From the NCBI GenBank assembly GCA_003224075.1, contig QHYF01000115.1:1-7569 (forward strand): 7,569 bases of DNA, in the 5' to 3' direction. Below are positions 1 through 6,155 of this stretch, piece by piece. The translations under genes and the position numbers were made by a program. The stretch comes from Acidobacteriota bacterium (GTDB lineage: Bacteria > Acidobacteriota > Terriglobia > Acidiferrales > UBA7541). Within the stretch, counting starts at the first letter, position 1. Each line of letters opens with the position of its first letter. Under the pieces are notes generated by a model. The model saw only the letters and a program-made list of their open reading frames with translations, did no database searches and had not been told where the DNA came from.

Positions 1-858
1 GCCGTTCTTCGTTTTCGTACGCATGATCTCGACACCAGCTTTCTGCAATTTGCGCGCTTTAGACGACTTTGGGGAGACAGCGGTGAAGACCAGGAGGTCG
101 TCGCCGGAAGTTTTAACGATGCGGGATTTGGGCGAAAGGCGCAGCTTCGAATCGAGGACAACCCGCAGAAGACGGCTGCGACGCGGGAGACCGCTGCGGT
201 CGGTAAGCAGTGGATCATCGGTGAGAATCGTGCCGATCCCCGTGAGCAGCGCGTCCGAGGCATGGCGCATGCGATGAACTTCCGCCCGGGACTCTTCCGA
301 AGTGATCCACTCTGAGCCGTTGCGCTTTTCGGATTTTGCCGCGGATTTCCTTCCTGGTTGCGGCAGAGCAAGTTGGCCGTCAAGCGTCAAAGCGGACTTC
401 AGCGTGACGAAAGGTTTCTTCGTTCGAATCCAGCAGGCAAACGGTTCATTGAGGCGGCGGGCTTCTTCTTCACAGACACCCGTGAAAACATCGATACCGG
501 CTGCGCGCAGGCGTTCGAATCCGCGCCCGGAATTAGCCGGATTTGGATCGTCCATCGCGGCCACGACGCGTTGCACACCCGCGGCGATGACCGCTTCCGT
601 GCAAGGGCCGGTGCGGCCGGTATGGTTGCAAGGCTCAAGCGTGACGTAGAGGGTCGCGCCGCGCGCTTTGTTGCCCGCCGATTTCAGCGCGACGATTTCC
701 GCGTGGTCGCGCCATTCGTATTGATGAAAACCTTCGCCGATGATCTGGCCTTCGCACACTATGACGCAGCCCACCATAGGATTGGGGCTGGCGAGGCCAA
801 TGCCTTTGCGCGCCAGCGCCAGCGCGTCCTGCATAAAGCGAATGGCGTGCGCGTCCAC
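1..858 (-). CDS. ribD: RibD, bifunctional riboflavin biosynthesis deaminase/reductase (3' end outside window)
   Basis: RibD carries out two successive cytoplasmic steps of riboflavin synthesis: zinc-dependent deamination of the pyrimidinone intermediate, then NADPH-dependent reduction of its ribosyl side chain. The 286 visible residues have no in-frame stop and continue past the left edge; the family usually has about 360-380 residues, so roughly 80 are missing. The deaminase domain (about 1-145) shows SPNPMVG at 24-30, the zinc and catalytic residues His52-Ala-Glu54, and LEPCNHTGRTGPC at 74-86 with Cys77 and Cys86. The reductase domain begins near 149 with TLKSALTLDG at 152-161, then WITSEESR at 184-191 and the DDPLLTDR motif at 214-221. 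The linker between LDGQLA and WITS is about 12 residues longer than in Bacillus subtilis RibD. I chose a GTG start because VDAHAIRFMQDAL aligns with the usual N-terminus; the next ATG would cut off eight residues. No clear ribosome binding site is visible and the start is 3 bases after the ftsY stop, so translational coupling is likely. Confidence 0.96.
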   Translation of the reverse strand, partial: MDAHAIRFMQDALALARKGIGLASPNPMVGCVIVCEGQIIGEGFHQYEWRDHAEIVALKSAGNKARGATLYVTLEPCNHTGRTGPCTEAVIAAGVQRVVAAMDDPNPANSGRGFERLRAAGIDVFTGVCEEEARRLNEPFACWIRTKKPFVTLKSALTLDGQLALPQPGRKSAAKSEKRNGSEWITSEESRAEVHRMRHASDALLTGIGTILTDDPLLTDRSGLPRRSRLLRVVLDSKLRLSPKSRIVKTSGDDLLVFTAVSPKSSKARKLQKAGVEIMRTKTKNG

Positions 859-861
859 GGC

Positions 862-1827
862 TCAGTCGAACAGCGAATTGGCATAGGTCTCGGCGTCAAA
901 GGGGACCATGTCGTTGATCTGCTCGCCGGTGCCCACGAAGCGGATAGGTAAGCCAAGTTCGCGCGAAATCGCGACCACGATGCCGCCTTTGGCCGTGCCG
1001 TCGAGCTTCGTGAGGATGATGCCCGTGATGCCGACAGTGGACGTGAATTCGCGCGCCTGCGCGAGACCGTTCTGGCCCGTGGTGGCGTCGAGAACGAGCA
1101 GAACATCGTGCGGGGCGCCGGGGATCACCTTCGCGGCTGTGCGCTTCATCTTTTCGAGCTCAGCCATCAGGTTGGACTTGGTGTGCAGGCGCCCGGCGGT
1201 GTCAACGATAACGACGTCAGCCGAACGCGCCTTCGCAGCGGCGACAGCGTCGTAAACAACCGCAGCCGGATCGGCCCCGGGTTTCTGCTTGATGACCTCA
1301 ACGCCGTTGCGCTGCGCCCAAATTTCGAGTTGCTCGATGGCCGCCGCGCGAAACGTGTCGGCGGCGCAGAGCACGACGCTGCGGCCCTCCTGGCGCAGTC
1401 GATTGGCAAGCTTCCCGATGCTGGTGGTCTTGCCCGCGCCGTTCACGCCGACAACGAAAATCACTCGCGTGCCGCCCCCGTTCGGCGAAGCGGCGACCCC
1501 GCTCGCGCCGGCAATGTCCGGCTTCGATGGCGCATTCAGGATTCGCACGATGTGCGATTTGATTTCGCGCTTGAGCTGCGCACCATCTGACAGCGCGTTG
1601 CGGTCCATCTTCTCGCGTACGGCATCCAGAATCTCGCGCGTCGGTTTCACGCCCAGGTCGGCGGAAAGAAGCGCGGTCCCCAAATCCTTGAGAATCGAAG
1701 CATCGATCCTGCGCTCACCGAGAAGAATCGTGTCGACGGTTTCGGAGAGCGCCGCCTTGGTCTTGCTGACGGAAGCCTTAAGGCGCTCCGCCAATGTTGG
1801 TTCCAGTTTGCCGAAGAGAGAAATCAT
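862..1827 (-). CDS. ftsY: FtsY, signal recognition particle receptor GTPase
   Basis: FtsY is the SRP receptor. It sits at the inner face of the cytoplasmic membrane, pairs with Ffh, and delivers ribosomes making membrane proteins to the SecYEG channel; both GTPases hydrolyse GTP in the complex. The 321-residue protein has the helical N domain (about 5-100) and the NG GTPase domain with all its signatures: P-loop GVNGAGKTTS at 127-136, DTFRAAA at 157-163, DTAGR at 209-213, TKLDGTAKGG at 273-282, and the closing GTGE at 299-302. The long acidic A region of the Escherichia coli protein is absent; the protein begins almost directly with the N domain, as in many non-proteobacterial FtsY. A poorly conserved linker rich in Ala, Ser and Gly lies at about 100-120. 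The ATG start gives the normal short N-terminus, although the bases before it (agtcct) are a poor ribosome binding site. It is the first gene after an extended -10 promoter and is followed at once by ribD; no functional link between the two is evident. Confidence 0.98.
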   Translation of the reverse strand: MISLFGKLEPTLAERLKASVSKTKAALSETVDTILLGERRIDASILKDLGTALLSADLGVKPTREILDAVREKMDRNALSDGAQLKREIKSHIVRILNAPSKPDIAGASGVAASPNGGGTRVIFVVGVNGAGKTTSIGKLANRLRQEGRSVVLCAADTFRAAAIEQLEIWAQRNGVEVIKQKPGADPAAVVYDAVAAAKARSADVVIVDTAGRLHTKSNLMAELEKMKRTAAKVIPGAPHDVLLVLDATTGQNGLAQAREFTSTVGITGIILTKLDGTAKGGIVVAISRELGLPIRFVGTGEQINDMVPFDAETYANSLFD

Positions 1828-1861
1828 AGGACTGCGCGATGCAAATCACGCGCAACGTAAA

Positions 1862-1870
1862 ATTGTAGCA
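1862..1870 (-). promoter_or_regulatory. Extended -10 promoter element for ftsY-ribD
   Basis: On the minus strand this reads TGCTACAAT: a -10 hexamer TACAAT (1862-1867) with the TG of an extended -10 element just upstream. Transcription would begin near 1855, giving a leader of about 28 bases before the ftsY ATG at 1827. No good -35 hexamer is present at the usual 17-base distance (the bases there read ggaagc), which extended -10 promoters can tolerate. It lies in the gap between the HD-GYP gene and ftsY, where a promoter for ftsY is expected. The call rests on sequence match and position only. Confidence 0.6.
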
Positions 1871-1920
1871 GATGATGCCCAGCGGCTTCCTACCACTCTC
1901 CATAGGGGCACGATTCATTC

Positions 1921-1939
1921 TGCTTACCATGCGGAAGCA
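1921..1939 (-). other. Small hairpin in the gap after the HD-GYP gene, possible weak terminator
   Basis: The bases TGCTT (1921-1925) and AAGCA (1935-1939) are inverted repeats. With CC and GG inside them they can form a stem of seven pairs with one bulged base and a four-base loop. It begins about 32 bases after the stop codon of the HD-GYP gene. No run of T follows on the minus strand, so it does not meet the usual picture of an intrinsic terminator. It may only be chance pairing; the rest of the 143-base gap holds the ftsY promoter and nothing else I can name. Confidence 0.22.
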
Positions 1940-1970
1940 AGACGAGTTGGCAAGTAGGCAGGACTCGCTG

Positions 1971-3767
1971 TTAGACGTGCACTTCGACGGCGCTGAGCCG
2001 GAGTTTGCCGGCGTTGACGGCGGATTCGAGTGCGTTCACGACTGCGGCATCGAATTTTGAGCCAGCCAGGGCCCGGATGCGGTCCATCGCGTAATCGAGA
2101 TCCATCGCCGACTGGTACGGGCGGTTGGTGGTCATGGCATCGAGCGTGTCGGCCACGCCGATGATGCGCGCCATCAGCGGAATCTGCTGGCCCTGCAAGC
2201 CGTAGGGATACCCGCGGCCATCGACGTGTTCGTGGTGCAGCTCGATGCCCGGCAGTATTTCCTTCAGCTGCGAAACCGGGCGCATGATGTTCGCGCCTTT
2301 GACGGTGTGCTGTTTCATCAATCCAAATTCCTCCGGCGTCAGCGCCCCGGGCTTTTTCAGGACGCGGTCCTCGACGCCGATCTTGCCGACATCATGCAAC
2401 AGCGCCGAAATGCGCAGCTTGTCCAGCTCTTCCGCGGAGAGCGCCAATTCTTGGCCGATGAGCGTCGAATATTTCGCCACGCGGCCGGAGTGACCGCGCG
2501 TATAGGGATCCTTTTCGTCGATCGCGGCGGCGAGCATGCGGATCGAACCGATAAACAGCTCGCGGTTTTCTTCGGCCGCTTCCTTCAGGCGCTCGATGTA
2601 CTCTTCGATGTCGCCGGCCATTTTATTGAAGTTTTCAGCCAGCTCGCTGATCTCCAACGCCCCGCGGACCGGAGAGCGCTGATGAAATTCGCCGCGGCTG
2701 ATCGCGCGCGTGGAGGCAGCCAGTCCGCGGATGGGCCCGCTGATACCGACCGCGAAGAAATAGCCGACAAGAATGGCCGCGAGGATGACAACGGTGACGA
2801 AAGCCAGCGCTTGCTTGTTCAGCTCGGTGACGCCCGTGTCGCTTTGCGCTTGATCGAGTCTCCGTTGCTCAATAACGGCCCAGTTCACTTCCGGGAAAGT
2901 GCTGTACGTTCCGATCATCTCGATCGAATTTTTTTTGTCTGTTTCCGTAAACCGGATCGTTTCCGTGCTGCGAAGCTCCTGTGGCAGCGCCTTCACCTGG
3001 GCGACCAGTGAATTGCCGCTCGCGTCCGCGCCCGGCACGAAGTTCTTCACGTCCGGGTGCGCCACGATGTGACCGCCGTGGTCCACAACGAAGACAGTCC
3101 GCCCCCGGACACTGGCGTCCTGCAGCCGGTGAAGGATCGGAGCCAGTGAGACCACCGCGGCGAGCATGCCCGTGAAGTTGTCGTTCACGTCTTTCAGCGG
3201 AACGGCGACGACGAAGGCGGGCCGGTCTTCCGGTGCCAGCGCCAGCGGATCGCTTCGAAACTTGACCACTTGCAACTGCTGTGACTGCAGGCAGGTGACG
3301 AACGCGCGCTGCAGGGCTCTGGCAACGAATGGATCCTTCTCCGCCTGGAAATTCCCCTGCGACGCGCTCGTGCCTTTCCCGGACTTACCCACCGCAGTCA
3401 GATAAATGAAAGTGTTACGATTGCTTTCGACAAAATACTGCAGCAAACTGGTGACCTTTGGTTCGACGGCCGGGTCTTCAACGTCGTCGATGAGGCCCGC
3501 GAGCGCGAGTATTTGGCGCTCGGTGATCAGCTGCTGCGTCAGGTTGGATTCGAACAGTTGAATTTCCTGGGCCAGCGATCGCGTCAGTTCGGTTTGCTGG
3601 ACTTTTTCCGTGTCCACCAGCTTTTCCTGGCTCAGTTGCAGCACCTGGATGTGGTACAGAGCAATCGGAAGCGCGCTGACCAGCAACAGCGCACCCAAAA
3701 CAAGCCAGAGGATGCGTACGCGTCCCGAACGCAGGCGGGCCAATAGAGACTGAGCGGTGGGCGGCAT
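1971..3767 (-). CDS. Membrane-bound Cache-like/HAMP/HD-GYP sensor, probable cyclic-di-GMP phosphodiesterase
   Basis: The protein has 598 residues. A basic N-terminus (RLRSGRVR, 11-18) is followed by a membrane helix at about 18-38, an extracytoplasmic region at about 40-318, a second helix at about 319-341, a HAMP domain at about 342-394, a short coiled coil, and an HD-GYP domain at about 400-585. The outer region looks like a double Cache fold, the usual small-ligand sensor of this layout (for example FIYLTAVGKSG at 120-130 and GRTVFVVDHGGHIVAHPD at 222-239); its ligand cannot be read from sequence. The HD-GYP residues are complete: His426, His458-Asp459 in HDVGK with Lys462, His487, His511-His512, GYP at 519-521, and Asp540 before DAMT. 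Such domains hydrolyse cyclic-di-GMP to pGpG or GMP, lowering the second messenger that promotes biofilm and suppresses motility. No GGDEF or other signalling gene is adjacent, and the gene appears to be transcribed alone. The ATG start puts a membrane anchor at the N-terminus; the upstream agagag is a modest ribosome binding site. Confidence 0.94.
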   Translation of the reverse strand: MPPTAQSLLARLRSGRVRILWLVLGALLLVSALPIALYHIQVLQLSQEKLVDTEKVQQTELTRSLAQEIQLFESNLTQQLITERQILALAGLIDDVEDPAVEPKVTSLLQYFVESNRNTFIYLTAVGKSGKGTSASQGNFQAEKDPFVARALQRAFVTCLQSQQLQVVKFRSDPLALAPEDRPAFVVAVPLKDVNDNFTGMLAAVVSLAPILHRLQDASVRGRTVFVVDHGGHIVAHPDVKNFVPGADASGNSLVAQVKALPQELRSTETIRFTETDKKNSIEMIGTYSTFPEVNWAVIEQRRLDQAQSDTGVTELNKQALAFVTVVILAAILVGYFFAVGISGPIRGLAASTRAISRGEFHQRSPVRGALEISELAENFNKMAGDIEEYIERLKEAAEENRELFIGSIRMLAAAIDEKDPYTRGHSGRVAKYSTLIGQELALSAEELDKLRISALLHDVGKIGVEDRVLKKPGALTPEEFGLMKQHTVKGANIMRPVSQLKEILPGIELHHEHVDGRGYPYGLQGQQIPLMARIIGVADTLDAMTTNRPYQSAMDLDYAMDRIRALAGSKFDAAVVNALESAVNAGKLRLSAVEVHV

Positions 3768-3933
3768 CTCAACTCTCTATTTTAGGTGACCCAGGGTGCC
3801 AGCAGCGGCCGAGTAATCCGAAGCGTCTCGCAAGTGCAACTGGGACTTTAGTACTACCGCCTGGGGGCGTGGACTCTCCTCAGCTATCAGTATTCCGTTG
3901 CCAGGACTAGGTTTAGCAGGCCGAATAACGCGC
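3768..3933. other. 166-base intergenic region between gpsA and the HD-GYP gene
   Basis: This is the longest gap in the window and must hold the 3' end of the gpsA transcript and the promoter of the HD-GYP gene. On the minus strand I see a TAAAAT -10-like hexamer at 3779-3784, but it would leave a leader of only about 5 bases before the ATG. I also see TTGCAC (3834-3839), like a -35 box, with no good -10 at 16-17 bases from it. The core ACCCaGGGT (3789-3797) is a small palindrome, and CGCC-loop-GGCG near 3859-3870 can form a four-pair hairpin. No GC-rich hairpin followed by a T run marks a terminator for gpsA. I could not match it to a known riboswitch. Confidence 0.5.
3849..3856. promoter_or_regulatory. 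Candidate operator: 8-base palindrome TAGTACTA
   Basis: TAGTACTA is a perfect palindrome about 80 bases upstream of the HD-GYP start codon, in the context GACTTTAGTACTACCGC. Its place upstream of a signalling gene, in AT-richer sequence than its surroundings, suggests a binding site for a dimeric regulator such as a LuxR/NarL-type response regulator. No such regulator gene is in the window. An 8-base palindrome can also occur by chance in a gap of this size. Confidence 0.25.
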
Positions 3934-4947
3934 TCATTCGCGCTTCAGCGGCCGGTCCATAATGTCGCGGATGGCGTCTTTCGGGGCTTTGCCCTGGTGC
4001 AGGATGGCGTCTACCTGTTCCGTGATCGGCATCTCGATTTGGTGCTCGCGGGCCAGAGCCAGCAGCGGCGCGGCGGTATCCACGCCTTCGGCGACCATGC
4101 GCATGTTCGCGAGAATATCGGCGAGTGAACGCCCTTTGCCAAGCTCGATGCCCACGTAGCGGTTGCGGCTGAGCGAACCCGTGCACGTCAGAACCAAATC
4201 GCCCAAGCCTGCCAGGCCGCTCAGCGTTTCCGGCCGCGCCCCCAGCGCCACGGCCAGGCGGCTCATTTCCGCGAGGCCGCGCGTGATCAGCGCGGCAAGA
4301 GGATTCGAGCCGAGCCCCAATCCCTGGCACGCCCCGGCAGCAATCGCCATGACGTTTTTCATCGCGCCCGCGAGCTCGACACCGATAACATCTTCGTTCG
4401 TGTACAGGCGGAACGATGGCGCGGCAAACTCTTCCTGAAGCTCGCTTGCCACAGCGGCATCCTCCGAGGCCAAAACCACTGCGGTCGGTTCACCGCGCGC
4501 TGCTTCCGCCGCAAACGAGGGGCCGGAAAGCACCGCGATTCGCCGGGAATTCGTCGCACCGGCCTGCGTCAGAATCTGTGCGATGACCTTGCTCATGCGC
4601 AGATGCGTGGCGGGTTCGAGCCCTTTCGTGGCGCTCACAAAAATCATTTCGCGCGAGACACAGGGAAGAACTCGCGAGTAAATGCCGCGTGCATGGACCG
4701 ACGGCATGGCTCCGATAACGATGTGCGCTCGCTCCAGCGCCGCCGGAATTTCATGCGTGACCCGGATGCCCGCCGGGAGCGCGAGTCCCGGAAGGTAAGT
4801 ATTGTTTTCGCGGTGATGCTGCATGGCTTCGGCGAGCGCCGCGTTGTGCACCCACAGCGAAATCTCGTGCGCCTTCCGTGTGCGTGACAAAATCACGGCC
4901 AGAGCTGTGCCCCAGCTTCCCGCGCCCAGAATGGCGATTTGCGTCAT
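3934..4947 (-). CDS. gpsA: GpsA, NAD(P)-dependent glycerol-3-phosphate dehydrogenase
   Basis: GpsA reduces dihydroxyacetone phosphate to sn-glycerol 3-phosphate with NAD(P)H in the cytoplasm, supplying the backbone of all phospholipids. The 337 residues match the family's usual length of about 330-345. Visible features are the dinucleotide-binding loop GAGSWGTA at 8-15, the family block SATKGLE at 105-111, SGPSFAAE at 141-148, the conserved catalytic lysine Lys197 in ELAGAMKNV, and GLAGLGDLVLTCTG at 244-257 followed by SRNR at 260-263, which contact the substrate and cofactor. Its ATG overlaps the plsY stop codon as ATGA, and an AGGA ribosome binding site lies in the end of plsY, so the two are translationally coupled. 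This is functionally apt because PlsY uses the product of GpsA. It is the last gene of the cinA-thpR-plsY-gpsA run. Confidence 0.98.
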   Translation of the reverse strand: MTQIAILGAGSWGTALAVILSRTRKAHEISLWVHNAALAEAMQHHRENNTYLPGLALPAGIRVTHEIPAALERAHIVIGAMPSVHARGIYSRVLPCVSREMIFVSATKGLEPATHLRMSKVIAQILTQAGATNSRRIAVLSGPSFAAEAARGEPTAVVLASEDAAVASELQEEFAAPSFRLYTNEDVIGVELAGAMKNVMAIAAGACQGLGLGSNPLAALITRGLAEMSRLAVALGARPETLSGLAGLGDLVLTCTGSLSRNRYVGIELGKGRSLADILANMRMVAEGVDTAAPLLALAREHQIEMPITEQVDAILHQGKAPKDAIRDIMDRPLKRE

Positions 4948-5582
4948 TCCGTATCCTTCGTCTTGCCGAAGGAAAATTTCGGCTCCATGCCTTGCACCAA
5001 TCGCCGAATATTACCGGCGTGCTTGAAAACAATGAGCAGCGCTGCCGCCAGGGAGCCGAACGTGATGACCAGCGGCGGAGCATGGCGTGGCGCCCACAGA
5101 AAGTACATCAGCAGCGGCATCGCGGCCGCTGCGGAAATCGAGCCCAGCGAAACGTATCGCCAGAACGTCACAACGAGAACAAACAAAATCACGGAGCCAA
5201 GGAACGCGAGCGGACACAGAACGAGAAACATTCCGGCGGCAGTGGCCACGCCTTTTCCTCCCTTGAATTTCAGCCAGACCGGGAAGCAGTGGCCCACAAG
5301 CGCCGCCAGCGCGGCGATCATCATCCAGGTGGCAGAGACCTGCGAAAGCTCCGCAGCCAGGAGCACGGCCGCGGAGCCTTTCGCGACATCAAGAATCAGC
5401 GTGAGGATTCCCGCCACCGGGCCGACGACGCGTGCCACGTTGGTCGCACCGATGTTGCCGCTGCCTCCTTTGCGCACATCGGTTCCGCCGAACAGCTTCG
5501 CCAATATCAGGCCAAAGGGAATCGATCCGAGAACGTACGCGGACAGAGGAATCAGCAGTGTTGTGACCGAAACTTCCAGCAT
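4944..5582 (-). CDS. plsY: PlsY, acyl-phosphate:glycerol-3-phosphate acyltransferase
   Basis: PlsY is an integral membrane enzyme that moves a fatty acyl group from acyl-phosphate, made by PlsX, to position 1 of glycerol 3-phosphate. This is the first committed step of phospholipid synthesis in most bacteria. The 212 residues are hydrophobic throughout with about five membrane segments. The family's conserved loops are all present: SIPFG at 20-24 and GSGNIGATN at 40-48, DVAKG at 65-69, GHCFPVWLKFKGGKG at 97-111, and HAGNIRRLVQGMEPK at 188-202. The length is normal. The ATG start lies 6 bases after the thpR stop, with GGAGG 11 bases upstream inside thpR. The stop overlaps the start of gpsA by 4 bases. 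No plsX gene is in the window. Confidence 0.98.
   Translation of the reverse strand: MLEVSVTTLLIPLSAYVLGSIPFGLILAKLFGGTDVRKGGSGNIGATNVARVVGPVAGILTLILDVAKGSAAVLLAAELSQVSATWMMIAALAALVGHCFPVWLKFKGGKGVATAAGMFLVLCPLAFLGSVILFVLVVTFWRYVSLGSISAAAAMPLLMYFLWAPRHAPPLVITFGSLAAALLIVFKHAGNIRRLVQGMEPKFSFGKTKDTE
4954..4959 (-). promoter_or_regulatory. Ribosome binding site of gpsA
   Basis: On the minus strand the bases read GAAGGA, 6 bases before the gpsA ATG and inside the last codons of plsY. It is the best-placed Shine-Dalgarno sequence in the window and supports the ATG at 4947, which overlaps the plsY stop, as the true start. Confidence 0.65.
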
Positions 5583-5588
5583 GCGCCG

Positions 5589-6152
5589 CTAAGCCTCCGC
5601 CGTCACGAAGGGAAAAGTTTCGAGCGTAGTGTACTCCGCGCCGGAGGATTTCAGCTTGCTTTCGATGAGGTGAAACTCGTTTGTGTGGAGCGCGCCAAAG
5701 TCGCGCGTTGCGCTTTCCTTTATCGCGGACCGAAGTTTTTCCGGCAGACCGGGAGGCTGGAAGCGCGCAAGCGTCAGGTGCGGCGAGAAAGGCCGCTGCT
5801 CACGCGGAATGCCGAGTTTTTCCATCGCGCGGTCTATGTCCGCGGCAAGACCTTTCAGATTCGCTGAAGCTTCCATGCCCGCCCAGAAAACGCGCGGATA
5901 TTTTTCATTTGGGAAAAAACCGAGACCTCGGAAATCGAGCGTAACTGGCGCCTCGGAGCGCACCTTCCCAAGCGCTTGGCGAATGGCTTCGAGCTTTGTG
6001 TCAGCCACTTCGCCGATGAATTTGAGCGTGATGTGAAGATTCTCTGCGCGTACCCACTTGGGTTGCGGCGCGATGGCGCGAAGATCGCGAATCAACGCCG
6101 CGAGATTTTCTCGCACCGCCGGGGGAATCTCCAGCGCGACGAAGAGGCGCAC
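5589..6152 (-). CDS. thpR: ThpR, RNA 2',3'-cyclic phosphodiesterase (LigT/2H family)
   Basis: ThpR opens RNA 2',3'-cyclic phosphates to 2'-phosphates and in some bacteria shows weak 2'-5' RNA ligase activity in vitro; its cellular role is uncertain. The 187 residues match the family's usual 175-195. The two catalytic HxTx motifs of the 2H superfamily are intact: His40-Ile-Thr42 in LHITLKFIGEV and His125-Leu-Thr127 in SPHLTLARF. The typical N-terminus RLFVALEIP and the block AGMEASANLKGLAADID (91-107) also fit. The start is a GTG, 3 bases after the cinA stop; AAAAGG lies 9 bases upstream. The gene sits in a tight run with cinA before it and plsY after it, so it is co-transcribed with them, but no direct pathway link is evident. 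Confidence 0.95.
   Translation of the reverse strand: MRLFVALEIPPAVRENLAALIRDLRAIAPQPKWVRAENLHITLKFIGEVADTKLEAIRQALGKVRSEAPVTLDFRGLGFFPNEKYPRVFWAGMEASANLKGLAADIDRAMEKLGIPREQRPFSPHLTLARFQPPGLPEKLRSAIKESATRDFGALHTNEFHLIESKLKSSGAEYTTLETFPFVTAEA
5594..5598 (-). promoter_or_regulatory. Ribosome binding site of plsY
   Basis: GGAGG on the minus strand lies within the last codons of thpR, 11 bases before the plsY ATG. The spacing is slightly longer than ideal, but it is a full core Shine-Dalgarno match and supports the chosen start. Confidence 0.5.
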
Positions 6153-6155
6153 GCT

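Noticed and set aside
1289..1957. A 222-codon open frame on the plus strand opposite ftsY
   Set aside because: Low-complexity Arg/Ser/Pro-rich product, entirely opposite the conserved ftsY frame for most of its length; a shadow of that gene.
1943..1966. Inverted repeat CGAGT...ACTCG as a terminator after the HD-GYP gene
   Set aside because: Only five pairs with a loop of about 15 bases and no following T run on the minus strand.
2226..3011. A 261-codon open frame on the plus strand opposite the HD-GYP gene
   Set aside because: The product looks like a complement translation of the HD-GYP frame (rich in Arg, Gln, Phe, Asp), with no start signal or domain.
3788..3804. A sigma-54 promoter suggested by TGGCAC on the minus strand
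   Set aside because: The required GC of the -12 element is not at the right distance; the bases there read GTCA instead of TTGC.
3822..3852. A sigma-28 flagellar promoter suggested by CTAAAGTCC on the minus strand
   Set aside because: The sequence 11 bases on reads GCGAGACG, which does not match GCCGATAA well enough.
3768..3933. A cyclic-di-GMP (GEMM-I) riboswitch before the HD-GYP gene
   Set aside because: The position would be apt, but the conserved GCAAACC and ACGCAAAGC-type blocks and the tetraloop-receptor pattern are absent.
4878..5867. A 329-codon open frame on the plus strand opposite plsY and thpR
   Set aside because: Its product is rich in Arg, Gln, His and Ala with no recognisable domain, it overlaps two well-supported genes on the other strand, and long antisense frames are expected in GC-rich coding sequence.
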